Shown in pieces: positions 1 through 11,755 of a stretch of 64,000 nt of DNA. The stretch is taken from contig BGZK01000717.1 in assembly GCA_005406025.1 (NCBI GenBank), positions 241,972 through 305,971 on the forward strand, given 5' to 3'. The first letter of the stretch is position 1; each line of letters opens with the position of its first letter. Origin of the DNA: Eumeta japonica. Taxonomy: Eukaryota > Arthropoda > Insecta > Lepidoptera > Psychidae. The position numbers and the translations under genes were made by a program. The notes below the pieces were generated by a model, which was given only the letters and a program-made list of their open reading frames with translations, was not told where the DNA came from and ran no database searches.

Positions 1-850
1 AAATTACAGTGTATTTTTTCTTTATTTAATCAAGCTTTATGAAATAGTCTATCTTTCTTAAAGTATTTCTTACCGACGAGTGCTCAGTGCCAATGACATT
101 AGAAGGTTTATAACGAATAGATTTAATGTTATGAAGACACGCTCACATCACATATACGGGGGAGTGCTCTGAAGAACTATTTCGTCCTCATTTCTACCGC
201 TGATTTCCGTCATGGCTCCGTTCGACAAAAATATCATCAGCACCATCTCCATGGCTGGCGTTCTACCACCGTATAAACTTCATGCGCAGTTTCCTGCCAC
301 CTACTGCAGGACTTTGCAATGATCTATCGAGTTCACCGCGCATGCCGCATTTATTATTAAGTAGGCTCTAATCTGTAGAAGGACTACAGTGTTAAGGACT
401 GCAATGTCCTGACAATTGTTTTTCTGCGTCAATTGTGAAATAAATAAAGAAAGACGAATTCAAAAAGTTGCAAATGTCTGCTCGTAACCAACGTAAAATA
501 AGGATTAATGTTTAAAATACGGCAAAAAAATACACAGACATATTGCAACAACCGTAGAGACGTGTACATTCCATCTTCTATTACATAATCTTACCTCTAA
601 TACAATATCTTTATATTAGTTAATTTTATCGGACTGGATTGCTAATATATTATAAAATTTAGTATTAAAATTTTAGCTGTTTAGGTACTTTTGAATGTCA
701 TTTACGTCACAGTTAAGCAATGAATTCCACATATTTTTATGCATCATCACAAAGTAACACTTTAAATACATTTCTAGATCTGCACATTCGTCGTCACAGT
801 GAGGTGCAGACGTAACGGCATACAGACGAGATGATTTCGAATTAGATCCG
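1..850. other. AT-rich DNA, no gene seen
   Basis: Short frames only, with no recognisable protein motif, RNA or repeat. It lies upstream of a small GC-rich patch. Confidence 0.5.
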
Positions 851-854
851 TCGG

Positions 855-1015
855 TGCCGGCGGAAGCACCTACGATCACCGTAGGGCACCCGGCTCCTAC
901 CTTTGAGGGCCCGCACGAGCTCGCCGGCGAACAAAGCGTACGCGGCCGCTATCGGAGTAGGAAGCGGCCTCGCCCCTCGCGCGTCCTTCGCCGGAGACGT
1001 GTGCATTATCGCTTC
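855..1015. promoter_or_regulatory. Small GC-rich, CpG-rich patch
   Basis: About 160 bp of clearly higher GC than its flanks, with many CpG, a NotI-like GCGGCCGC near 950 and one CTATCG. Frames that run through it are open on both strands because stop codons are scarce at this composition, so I do not call a gene. It resembles the other islands in the window and may be a regulatory element. Confidence 0.3.
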
Positions 1016-1914
1016 CTTGGCTTTTATATTACGAATTACGGATTCACGAGGATTTCCTCAAGGATAAGCACTTGTTCAACCTTACTCTTATCTGAAAAAA
1101 GCTATGTACAAAGATTAGCAAGTATGGAGTCACCTTCTCATTGTCTACTAAACTGACTGAGTGATATATCACAGATATAGATAGCACAGCTCACACTTTT
1201 AGTTGTAGAGACTTGAAATTTTGTAGAAATTCCTGTTATAATCTAGGCGAGTACTAAGAAAGGATTTTTAGAAATTCCTCCTCTAAGAGAGTGAAAATTA
1301 TTAAATAGTATTTGTATGGAAAATAGAAACTATAACTGCTACAAATGTAAAACTTAACATTTTTGGTACTTATACAAGTAAAGGAAAAAATACAAACATG
1401 GTTTTTTTAAGTGAACCCTTGAAGGTGTATAATAAGGGATGAAGTGTTCTACGAGAAATCGAAACCACTAAAGTTTACATTTATCTCAAACGTCATATTA
1501 CAGCTAAACATCACTAATAAAAAAGAATGACACGAATCTTTCTAAAAAATAACCTTAAAAGTCGTGAAATAAAAGTTGACATTTGTACATAATAAAAAGA
1601 AATCTCTTAAACCATTGACAACAATACTTACACTTTAACTACTCATTATAAATAAAATATGGGATGTATCATTTTTGGGAAAGCAACTCTAAGAGGGTAA
1701 GCAAGGGATGTAATATTTTATAGAAAATATCCTTGCTTGTTGTACGCGCCGAGAAACCTTAAAAAAGAACCTGACGTCATTTTCATGTTTCTGCCAACAA
1801 ATTCTTTTATTATCTTCATCAAAATAAATCGTTTCATTATACTCTATCCCCGCACAATATAATCCAAATTTTATTTTGACACTAGTAGCATTTACTACAT
1901 CTTCGTCCAAATCG
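1016..1914. other. AT-rich DNA, no gene seen
   Basis: Nothing recognisable. An 85-codon minus-strand frame at 1689-1946 runs into the hexamer tract that follows and has no family motif. Confidence 0.5.
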
Positions 1915-2295
1915 GAATCATGATGGGACGAGAAATAAAATTGCAAGTCGAGACGGGCATCACAAACGAGAACGAGGTTGAGTTCAAAATTGGTGTTATT
2001 AAAATTAGAATCAAGCGCATGATCGTAACCGGAATGAGAAGCAGTATTGAGATCATAATTTAAAGCGTAATCGAGAATGGCATCAGAATCTCCTCAGTGT
2101 AAGTCGGGGGTGGAAATCAAAAGCGAGACCACGATCGGAATAGAGAACGAAAGAAATCGGCATCGAGAGCAGGACCGGGATCGGGAGTGAGAACGGTTTA
2201 GTGGTCGGGACCATGATTTCGTGATGGAGCGATATACAGTATGAAGGAATTGCTTTTACACCCACGCGGGCGGAGCCACGGGCAAAAGCCAGTCG
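1915..2295. repeat. Degenerate GAATCG/GRGATCG hexamer tract with RTE/SINE-like tail
   Basis: The + strand is a purine-rich run built from degenerate hexamers such as ATCGGA, GAATCA, GGGATC and GAGAAC (about 1915-2200). It is followed at 2258-2292 by ACCCACGCGGGCGGAGCC and ACGGGCAAAAGCC. That tail matches my recollection of the 3' ends of lepidopteran RTE-type LINEs and their SINEs. Three similar hexamer tracts occur elsewhere in the window (26.0, 29.5 and 61.7 kb), the last on the opposite strand. It is most likely a decayed retroelement end with an expanded short tandem. Confidence 0.5.
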
Positions 2296-3600
2296 ATGTA
2301 CAAACAGGGAAAGACGAAACGATTCAGTGCCTTTTCTTCTTGTTTATCGAATGATTTTCATTTATTGTGTTTAGTCGCTATTGACGAGTGTTAAGTCTTA
2401 CCAATAATAATAAATTGGAAACTGTAAATTGTTTCTTCCACCTTCGACGTAGAATCGAAGTCTTTCTTTAGAAGTCGCTATTCGTCACAGTTTACCTCCT
2501 TCCGTCTACAATCTACAATGTTTTCGCAACACCCTACACAGTTTACCATTCAGAATTCACTACATCTGCTACATATAATTTCTTGTGCATTTTTACACAT
2601 TATTATATCTACGTTAGCTGCGAGCATGTGCAAATACATCATTAGCATGTGTTGTTTTTTCAACTGCTACTATATAACAATGACTTTTAAATTTCGCAAG
2701 TATTGTAGAGAGTTGAGACAAACGACATACTAATGACGCATTTGTATATGCTCGCCGCTAACGTAGCAAAGCAAAATTTAAAAATAACAGGCAATGATTA
2801 TTTACACATGTGTAAGTGTTTGACACAACAACCTCAATAAGGTTTCAATGAACAACAAGAAATTCAATGAACTATGATCGAATTTAAATCTCTAGGCAAC
2901 AATAAGTTACCTAAACGGTTTATATCATTATTGGACATACACCTTTTCTGAAATAGAGAAAGTGGCGTAATCATCACGCCCTAACGTGATTATTCAAACA
3001 GCTCGACGACTTCGTCGCTCGTATTTATGGTAACAGTCGGCGGTCTTTCGGCAACAATCAGCGGTCAGTGCAGTTTTTGACTGTTGATTAATCGCCTACT
3101 ATATCAATGAGAAACGATATATGAAATGCTAGCTTAGACCCGCACGTTTTGGTGAAGCTTAAAGGTTACTTAGAATAAATTGAAAAAAATGCACAGCATA
3201 AATAACTTGAAATCATCTACAAATGTTTTCGCATTGAACGGGCAAAGTTTCATACGGTACAAGTAGTAAGTTTTAATAAAGGCCCAGACAAACGAAAAAT
3301 CGTTTACAGAATACTTTCTTTATTAATTTTTGTACGTAACCAAAATTAAAATGTCTCCCTCTTATTTCATAATTTTAAAAGGCAATTCTTTTTTTACTAC
3401 GATTCTATTTAATCAAACAAACGCATGAGATTCATTCATTAGGTATTCGTCAAAATATTCAAAAGGGTAAGGTATTTTATATTTTATGACTCGTTGATTG
3501 AAGAATTTAAAAGAAATCAGACATTTTTATTCGTTATATAAAAATGCGAAGAAAATCTCAAAATGGTTATTAGATTTGACGTTTAGATATTATTAGATTA
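2296..3600. other. No gene seen; short internal duplication near 3040
   Basis: AT-rich. At 3037-3076 two related phrases occur, AGTCGGCGGTC and ATCAGCGGTCAGTGCAG; the second contains TCAGT, the arthropod initiator core. Nothing else is supportable. Confidence 0.4.
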
Positions 3601-3621
3601 AATGTCATCTTTACTAATGTA

Positions 3622-3646
3622 TTTGTCATTTTCCTTACAGGTAAGT
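3622..3646 (+). promoter_or_regulatory. Candidate recursive splice site (ratchet point)
   Basis: The sequence CATTTTCCTTACAG ends at 3640 and is followed directly by GTAAGT at 3641-3646. A 3' splice site with a pyrimidine-rich tract is thus fused to a consensus 5' splice site. This is the juxtaposition known from recursive splicing of very long insect introns. A YAG|GTAAGT match is expected about once by chance in a window this size, so the tract is the main support. If real, a + strand intron passes through this point. An alternative is a small exon ending at the later CAG|GTGAAA (about 3677). Confidence 0.3.
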
Positions 3647-4875
3647 TCCAAACATCGGTGGCAGTGCTAGAAGCCAGGTGAAAGCACCTGTCAAGTTATC
3701 AGGTACTTAATTAGGAATTGTTGGAAGGCACACTTCCTATTTCTCACCCGTTCCGATCCGAAATAGGTCCTCGTCAAAATATACCGTCAGGTAGCTTATC
3801 GCTTATCAATAATGCAGAGTCAAAAAATTTTATACGAACACGTATGTGTCAACTCTTCATATTATACAAAAATCATCTTATCAACAGGCTCACAGTAAAA
3901 AATTTTCCTCCTGAATTTGTACTGCCTCAAAAAACGAAAAAATTCTCACGGGATTTTTGTATCTCATAGATTTAGAATTGGATTTTCTGCGTCGCATTTG
4001 CATCCAATCCATTAAGAAAGCATGATAGTACATGAAAGCTTTATTTTTACTTTTTTTTTAATCGCTTTATATTTTATATACACTTTTTAGACCCTTGTAC
4101 GTGCCAAATTATCACGCTATTGGCTACCACTGTAGTCTAATAAAACATCGCGAAGAAGAAAAATAATTTTTTTTTTTTTGATAAAAAGATTTAACTAATG
4201 TATATGGAAATATTGTAAATTTTTTATATTATTGTTATATTTATGTCCCTTAAAACATTTTTTTTTATTTCTAATCATAACTACTAGACATTTATTAAAT
4301 ATTCAAAATGGTAAAGTCATTTGGAACATAATTAGCTGAAACACAAGTTTAGATTTAGCAAAATTTCGTTGTAAATCTTCCTAAAGAGCCTCGTAGATAT
4401 TCTAATATATAATAATTATTTATTTTTATTTTATCAGCTATTGCTGCTTACATTTTTTTAGGATTTCTAATGGATAGTTCTCATCGAAATACAACCTTGA
4501 ATATTAGCACCACGACAAAGTCTTTCAGAAGAGTGGAAATCATAAATAACTATTATTATAATAATTCAATCAAAATTGACACGCATCAAATATCAATTTT
4601 GTATATAATGATTACAGTACATACTTGTATTCAAGGTTGATTGCGTACAGCGCACAACCTGACCGCCGACACAATTTAAAATCTATCCCCTCCCCTTTTA
4701 TAATATCGCAAGGAAACCTCGCTGCGTGAATTCGATTCACAGTCGGTTCTTACAGCCGATACTTTTCAGCATTATTACTGTCATCTACTGTAGGAATCTT
4801 TATATTGTGTTGTTTTTAAATTCTCAACTCCGATTCTGATAGACACATTTCTATACGTGTACGTACCTAATCTTC
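3647..4875. other. No gene seen
   Basis: AT-rich with several long T runs (4051, 4165, 4258). A short hairpin, CAGGTG-AAAG-CACCTG, lies near 3676-3691. No coding, RNA or repeat family is recognised. Confidence 0.45.
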
Positions 4876-4950
4876 GGTACGTGTGGGCGAGCTCGGGGCC
4901 ACGGGGCGGCCGCGAGGCGAGAGGCCCGGGGGAGGCGAGCGCAGCAAAAG
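4876..4950. promoter_or_regulatory. Very small GC-rich patch
   Basis: About 70 bp of GC-rich sequence containing GGGGCGGCCGCGAGG in otherwise AT-rich DNA. It has no GATA-type core and no convincing gene. Confidence 0.2.
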
Positions 4951-5227
4951 TTCACGTCTGCCTTATCGCATCAGTTTGACGGATTCCTCCCGCCAGGGCA
5001 CGGTATTCATATTCCGCACAGAGCACTCTAGGGCATTGAATCGCAATAATTTAATTTTGCATTTTCAAAACACAACCCAAAATGACACTTATTGCTACCG
5101 CTATAGAAGCCATAAGATAAATATAATATATTCATCTGTAAACAATTTGACGCTTATGGAATGTTAGTGAACTACTCATCCAAACTTATCTTATAACAAT
5201 CGATGAGTTCCACGGCCTAATCTAGTT

Positions 5228-5259
5228 TGTGATAAGATCATCTCAATGATATCATTGAG
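5228..5259. repeat. Perfect 18-bp palindrome
   Basis: CTCAATGATATCATTGAG at 5242-5259 is a perfect palindrome. Pairing continues outward over GATCAT/GTCGATC with two mismatches, so the full dyad is about 30 bp. No family is recognised. Confidence 0.6.
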
Positions 5260-6355
5260 TCGATCAAATAAAGTTGATGTTTACAATCTTAGGAAGATAA
5301 GGGAATCTCTAAATTTGTTTGCATACAAACGTTTTCAGCTATAAACATACGTCCAAGAAAGCTAATACTAGTTTTTTTAATATAGTAACATAGAAAAAAT
5401 ACCGAAAGTCTGAATATGCACGCCCGCCTATGACACAGGAATTTCAAGCTCGGGCTAAAATCTATATCGTTACTTGTTTTTCTAACACATTTACATACTG
5501 TAATAATATCTATTATTTAGTTCAATTGTGGAAGAATTAACTTGATAAAATCTGTCATCAAAGAAGATTGAATAGAATTTTAATGGTATGATGATTGAGC
5601 TAGTATGGGGTCTTCAAGGAGACAAGAACAGTGCCCCCTTAGTGGAGTGAGACTCAGATGAATGGACGACAGCGCCCATTAGTGGGGAACAGAAATTACA
5701 TGATTATTTAAATAACTCAAATATAAAATAGACGTATTACGATCTAGTTCGAGACAATGAGGAGTATTGAAAATTCTTGAGCTGATGCAAATCACTTTTA
5801 CGATATATTTGGTTTAGTTTTATTAGTAAATTAATATTTTTTATCTGATCCATGTGCTATGATTATTATTGCTCTCTTTGTGTATTTTTTGGCCAAATAA
5901 GAAGAATTACATTTTCAATTGCAATTACAATTGCATACATTTAAATACAAAAGCATAGTGAATTGAATTGCTTTAAAATGAAAATAATGTGTTTATCAAT
6001 CACCTCAAAATCATACTTCAATATTTCATTTTGATGTACTTCTTTAATTGAAAAGATAACAAGTACAAATTAGTCTAATGCACTGAGGGTTCTATGAAAT
6101 ATAATAAAAACACATACCTTTATAATATAGTTAAATTTCGGTTAATGATTAGAAAGAAATATAAAATAGTAATATGTCATTCTCGATAGTGCACTATATG
6201 TAATTTCAATAACCAAAAGCATTAAGGTCATTATAAAAAGAAATAAATACCACGAATTAAAACTACAATAATATAAAATACACAGACACGCACCGAATTG
6301 TCTATCTAAAGAATATATTTGACCCGTTTCTACTTCAAAAATCCTTAAACATCTT
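5260..6355. other. No gene seen
   Basis: AT-rich. Two short related phrases, ACAGTGCCCCCTTAGTGG and ACAGCGCCCATTAGTGG, occur 60 bp apart at 5619-5680, suggesting a small repeat relic. Nothing else is recognised. Confidence 0.4.
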
Positions 6356-6359
6356 TAGC

Positions 6360-6615
6360 TTCTGCGCGGCGGTGCTCTGTGCCGCCCCAGCCGGCGCGGC
6401 GCTGATAAGGCGGGCTATTTAATCAAAGATAGCATCGGGTGGGCGGGCGGCTTATCGCGCCCTTATCACCACCCCTTATCGGCGCGCCCCCGTATATTTT
6501 CGAGCTTGATCTTATCTCGGTTCCCGGTTTTCGCCGGCCGGGGGCGCCGGCGGTGCGGCGGGTAGGCGTACGCGTTTATGCCTCACCATTTCTTTGTTGA
6601 TTGTCGCCGCGCTCA
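6360..6615. promoter_or_regulatory. GC-rich island with GATA-site cluster
   Basis: A 250-bp GC-rich island. GATA-factor cores are at 6404 (GATAAG), 6427 (AGATAG), 6451, 6462, 6475 and 6511 (all CTTATC): six in about 115 bp, where this base composition would predict well under one. The 6451 and 6462 sites are 11 bp apart on the same strand. The 3' shoulder adds GTTTATGCC and a SOX-like CTTTGTT near 6592. The architecture is that of an enhancer or promoter. No reading frame here is credible as a gene. Confidence 0.5.
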
Positions 6616-7540
6616 GTGTAATGGTGGACGTTAAAGCTTTACGTCTCTATGCGTAATCGAATCATATCTTAAATTAACTTGTTTCCGGTACAAAAGTAGT
6701 CGATAAAAATGTACCTTCTACGTTATAAAACGCTAAGTAATAATACAAACTTTAACTAAGCATTATACCAATTTCAATTTTTGAAAGGTAAGACAGAAAG
6801 TGTGCACATTTATCGTTAAATTATCACATAGAATCTTTAGTGTCAATGTAAATAAAATCTTTCTTATCCTTAGCTTATTCAATCCATTTAGGCTATAACA
6901 AGAGTGCTTTTCTCCTTGAAAAAACTTTGGTCATCCCCACGGAGGCGTAACTGTATAAGTCGAAACCTTATCCGCTATCATTAGCAGCCAAGTCCCGGCG
7001 ATGGAGTTTATGTCGTCACTAGGTCGTACTGTTGGTCGCTGCGCGTCAGTGTGTGAGCTGTGCCAATCGACTTTTTAAGCTTCACGTCGTTGGTCTAATT
7101 GCTTCTATAGACGAATAGAAGGTATCATCCATAAATCAAAATTTTTTTTTTAATAAACATTTTTATGACCCCCTTTTTTGACTAAGAAACTGTTATGACT
7201 GTCGCCGAGTTAGAATATTATTTAGGCCATTTTAAAATAAATACCATGTATCACTAAGTTTCAGTGAATTCGTGTCTTTTTACTTTCGTAATATAAATTT
7301 TATTAACAACATTGATTAGACATATTGCAAAAAACTTATCGAATGTTAGCCAATATTTGTTCTTCATAACTGGTAAGCAGTTGGTGATAATTCTGTAAGG
7401 TGAACCCAAACCCAAGGATATCAAACAGCCAGAGTACTACAGACGTTTGTGACATCATTCTTTAATATCACCATTTTGAATACATGTTAAACTCATTTTC
7501 TAAGAAAAAAGATGACATGTAATATTATATGACTTACTTG
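6616..7540. other. No gene seen
   Basis: AT-rich. A GC-balanced stretch at 6930-7080 contains CTTATCCGC and TCAGTGTGTGAG (an initiator-like TCAGT near 7047) but no adjacent frame. The rest is featureless. Confidence 0.4.
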
Positions 7541-8469
7541 ATTACGTGACAGTTATAATTTTTAGAATTAGCCAATTAGAAACTGTAAAATAAAAAAATA
7601 TGTTTAAATTTGATAACTGGAACTCTATATGCGACTAATGACTGAGACTGACAAAAGAGTGACCTACCAGCAGATTCGTTCAAGCTTATGCATCGGTATG
7701 TGTCAAGCGCACCAGTTCCTTCATGTATATTTAGCGGTCAAAAAGCTTTGTACTCCGTGGACACCTCATAATATGACCTCAGCTAAAAAACTCTGTCGTG
7801 TTAATTGATGTCGCAAAATAATGCAAATGTTTGTCGCTGGCGACTAAAATGCTGTATATTACAGTTACAGGTGATAAAAGATGCATTTACTGTTACGAAA
7901 CCAAAAGATAATCTGCCCAGTGGGTGTTTGTTTTCGAGGAGTTGCTTAAAGTAAAACAAGGTCGAAACGTCGGAAAAAATGACGGTCCCTTTTTTGGAAT
8001 TACGGGTTATTATACAACAATTGCTTTGGAACATAAAAAACAGTCACGCAGACTGTTACACTAACAATTGTTTGCCTCTTGTTTTTGGAAAAAATCAGTA
8101 GGATTCTCCTTCATTATGACAACGCCTCACCACATACCACCAGACAAACAACTCACTATGTGGGGACATTAGGTATATAAAAAGTGGCTCTTCAACCTTA
8201 AAACCCCGCCTCGCACATGCGATTTCCATTTATTTTCTTAAATAAAAGAAAAACTTCAAGGAAAGTGGTTTACGGACGCCGAGGAAGCAGTGACTGCATC
8301 TGAAAAGATCATCTAAGCAATCCCTAAGTGCCAGTAGGCAAAATTTTTCTCTGATCGATTTCTGCGATGTATTGATCTCAACGTACACTATTTTGAAAAA
8401 CAATAAAAATAATATAATAGTTTGCGCAATTTTTTATTTTCTTAAGTGTTTCGGATTGACCCACGTAAT
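7541..8469 (+). mobile_element. Internally deleted mariner relic (copy A)
   Basis: Fragments of a Tc1/mariner transposase read on the + strand with frameshifts. They include a TGD(K/E)-type motif near 7868, the ETKR-QS-QWVF stretch near 7897, and the LHYDN-SPHT region near 8113. The same protein family is present at 49.0-50.3 kb (copy B), and the two align over most of their length. Copy A lacks the N-terminal DNA-binding part, so it is deleted internally. Possible decayed terminal repeats share ATTACGTG at 7541-7548 and, inverted, at 8462-8469. It is non-functional. I leave the mariner subfamily unassigned. Confidence 0.75.
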
Positions 8470-8689
8470 TGCTGTCTGACCGATTTTAAATTCGATTCCA
8501 ATTTTTTATCATAAAATCAATTCGTCTTACATATTTATTCAACCAATGTGCGTTTTCAGAATCGGCCAACTATTCTATCTATGTTGAAGTCTTTGACCTA
8601 AAGCTGAAAGTCGAAAATTCGATTGCAACTCGCGATAGTATCGCGAATATTCCGATGAAAAGTTGTTCATTTTTGTTGCGCTTTTACCC

Positions 8690-9075
8690 TTCTCGAACAC
8701 CCACCGACGCCGCCCAGTGCGACTCAAGTCCCCGCTCCGTAGCCGGCAGTTCACCGTCGAGAGCGCCGTTTCAACGGTTCCGCCGGTTCGTGTGCATACG
8801 CTAAGAGGCCTGTTATTTCTGTTTAATCGCACGCGGCCGCCGTAATCGGACTGCGTTTCCGGCACGGAAAACCATGACGCGAGATAGCCGCCGCGCCGCC
8901 CCGCCGCCCCCCGCTCCGCGCGATCGTATCGTCAGGAGTCTAATTAGAGTTATCGCCTACCAATTATTTACAAGTTCGCTGTATCGGTGCAACGCCACTT
9001 AATCGGTGCGTGAGCGCCATTGTTCCGAACCGGGCGCGACGGCCGCGCCCGCGCAACGTACGGGGGAGGCGTGTG
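8690..9075. promoter_or_regulatory. GC-rich island with homeodomain-, GATA- and SOX-like sites
   Basis: Nearly 400 bp rich in CpG. A sharply conserved-looking AT core sits inside it: TAATTA at 8941-8946, TTATCGCC from 8950, and the SOX-like CCATTGTT at 9017-9024. A short phrase is duplicated (TATCGGTGCAACGCCAC and AATCGGTGCGTGAGCGCC). Frames of 60-96 codons cross the island on both strands, as expected from composition. It resembles a cis-regulatory module rather than a gene. Confidence 0.4.
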
Positions 9076-10919
9076 TGGTACTGTTCGTAGAAATTACTAA
9101 TTGTCACAAAATGCATTAACGATGTGTTAGAAAAGTATAAGGCTTCTGCTTACAGACACTTTTATAAATACACGAGCTGTCCCAGCAAACGCCATTCGGC
9201 GGTTACCTGTAGTTGCGTGTGATTTTTGTTTTTTGTTTTTTTTTTTTGGTCTTATACCAATTAAGCATTTCTTTTAGAACCACGTGAATTTATTGTGTAA
9301 ATTGGAATCATTTTACGTCATCATCTACGTCCGAAATGTATGGCGAGGGAAATGCATTCGACTACAGCGCACGTTGTGGAGAAATTACCAAGATTATCGG
9401 GAAATGCCGTACATTTTGGATAAATTATATGTGAAACTTCAGTATAATTATCAATATTGCCAGAATGAGGCACGATAATTATTATTGGAAATTAAAAATT
9501 ATGCACAAATAAACTGATAAATAAAAGTACAGGTAATAATTGTCCGAGATAAATTTAGGAAGACTTTAATGTCGAGACACATTGATTACACAGGGGCGGT
9601 TATATCTTCACAGAACCACAGCTTTAAGGATATTTCGATGAATTTTATAAATTTTTAGTCTCCGCCACCGCAAATTTAGTTATTTTGGGTAAACTATCTT
9701 ATATATTATGCGAGTCACAATGCTAAATTTTTCGTCCAATTTAAGAAAAAATATGATATTTGTTATAATTTTTTTCAGTAATAATAGAGATAATTTTATT
9801 AGTTGTTACTCCGATTCCATAAAAAGGTCCACAGCAGACATTGTACACTTTATTGTTCGGAATAAGATTATTTCTTTCAAATTGATGTGTTTGATGAAAG
9901 AAACAATAACGCACGATTGACTGGAAATCCCTTATCAACTGATAATTTAATATCCAGAGATGTAGGCAAATAATTGTTACTGTTTTATAAAATAAAACTG
10001 ATTGTAGATTAAACTGAAAATAATTAAACTATCACGACTCTAGTGAAAACAGCAGTAACACATAGTTATTACCATTTTTCATGAACATATAAATATTGGA
10101 TAAATCCCGAAAAATCGCGGACGCTAGACTGCACTAAAGTTGTGCATATAGCTAATAGATGTGAAATTTATTAATAACTCGACTAGAGCACCACCTATTT
10201 TTAATCGGTGTTAGTTAAGTAAAAGTATACTCTACCGATGTTTAGTCACTCAGAAATTAGTTAATCATTTAAAAGTTAAGTAATTAGTATTTAAAGTTTT
10301 TTAGTCCTTAAGTTTTCTGTCAAATTCACCAAATTAACATTTTTTTTCTGCAATTCAGTCTCTCTGATAAAAAAATTTGACCAAAAAGATTCCTATATGA
10401 GCTCGTTCTGTGCAAATAAAAACTGCAATTATGAGACGAGTATACTGATAATTTTATACTCTATTTAATTTTAATGGGCTTTAAATTAACAAATAAAATA
10501 TTCGAAGACGATCAATCTATTTTTAATAATAATTAACCGTCATGTTTTCTATTGATTTTAATAAAAAGCTTATGCACTCACTGAAATGCAATATATTTAT
10601 CTTAAAGTGCATAGAGGAATAGTAAACAAGAGGTATTTCAAATACTACCTTCTTGACTGTGCTGTAATGTGCAAATGATGAAGAAGTGGTTGTTCTTCGA
10701 AATGACCTAAATGTTTTTCGATTTTCCTTTTAGATTTTTCATTTAACTTTTACGAATTTCACGTTTTACATTTAACATTAAAATCAGAAAATGTTTGATT
10801 TCGTTTTATCGATTTGCATTCTTAATAATTTTATTGCAACTACATTAATCTTTTGTTGAGAAATTAATTAGTTTGCTATTATACGAACTGTATCTGTGCT
10901 GTTGCTGTACGTTAGTGAT
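9076..10919. other. No gene seen; long AT-rich stretch
   Basis: AT-rich with T runs. The phrase ACGAGCTGTCCCAGCAAACG at 9172-9191 resembles the 3' ends of some insect LINEs and may be a small relic. I see no reliable frame, RNA or array. Confidence 0.4.
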
Positions 10920-11180
10920 TTAAAAAAAAAATATTCGAGTTCAATCACTCAAAGGAGTCTGAAACTAAAATAATAGTTTTTAAATTTTTGTCTCTCTGTT
11001 TTGGAATCACGCAAAACCACTGAATGGATTTTGAGATTTTTTCGTAGTTTGGCATCCAATTTAAAATTTCTTTCAATTTAAATCCATCCAAGAACAATCG
11101 ATGATGTGTGAAACTACAGGACTGATTCCTGTAGTTCGCACGAACGAAGCTGGAGTAGCTAATGCTAGTCTAAAATGTAG
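10920..11180 (+). repeat. Decayed RTE/SINE-like 3' end
   Basis: The order of 'TTTTTGTCTCTCTGTTTTGG', 'CACTGAATGGATTTTGAGA', and finally 'GCACGAACGAAGCTGG-GTAGCTAATGCTAGT' matches the layout of the 3' untranslated part of lepidopteran RTE LINEs and derived SINEs: a TCTGTCTG-type stretch, a short conserved middle, then a CGCGAACGAAGTCGCGGG...AGCTAGT-type end. The assignment is from memory and the copy is diverged. Confidence 0.4.
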
Positions 11181-11444
11181 TGGTTGAAAATAAAGCCGGC
11201 AATGAATACAATCTTAGTATTAGTTATTTTCAAATATGGATCTACTAATTAACTGCTTGTGTTAAACATACGTTTTCGTTATGACGTCATTGACTTTGAG
11301 AACACTTTTGTATGTGAAGAAATGTAATGACAATGTAGTTATAAAATGGAATGCTCCAATTCGAGGTAGTCTTTGAACTTTGCTAAACTTAATTTTAAAC
11401 GATATCTCTAACTATGCCCTGAAAATGTGATCACATCTTTCTTC
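11181..11444. other. No gene seen; one CRE-type site
   Basis: AT-rich. A perfect TGACGTCA (CREB/ATF-type) palindrome is at 11282-11289. Nothing else is recognised. Confidence 0.35.
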
Positions 11445-11755
11445 GTGGCGCCGCCCCAGCGTCCGCGGGCGGCGCGCGCGCCGGGCCGGCGCCGCATTAG
11501 TCGCCGCTGAGCCGCTTCGCCGACCGGATATTTATGCGTTCTCATTAGCATACAGTCCCATTTCCTTAACGGCCGCTCTCCAAAGTTCGCATGGGGTGAA
11601 TGGGTTAAGTCGTACGGCGTTTTTCCATTTTAAAAGTGGCAAATTACAAACATGCAGCCGCCGGCATTAACATTTTTATGGGCGATATTTTCCTTTGCGA
11701 TGCATAAATCGGCCTTCGTTCGGGCATGCAGCAGTAGAACCGTGTAGTTTAAGTA
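11445..11755. promoter_or_regulatory. GC-rich island with POU/Hox-like core
   Basis: About 90 bp of very GC-rich DNA is followed by mixed-composition sequence that looks selected rather than drifting. It contains GATATTTATGCG, CATTAGCATA, TTTATGGGCGATATTTTCC and the inverted GATGCATAAATCGG. These are octamer/POU-like (ATTTATGC, ATTAGCAT) and Hox/Cad-like (TTTATGG) words in both orientations within 180 bp. No frame is credible. I infer an enhancer. Confidence 0.4.
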
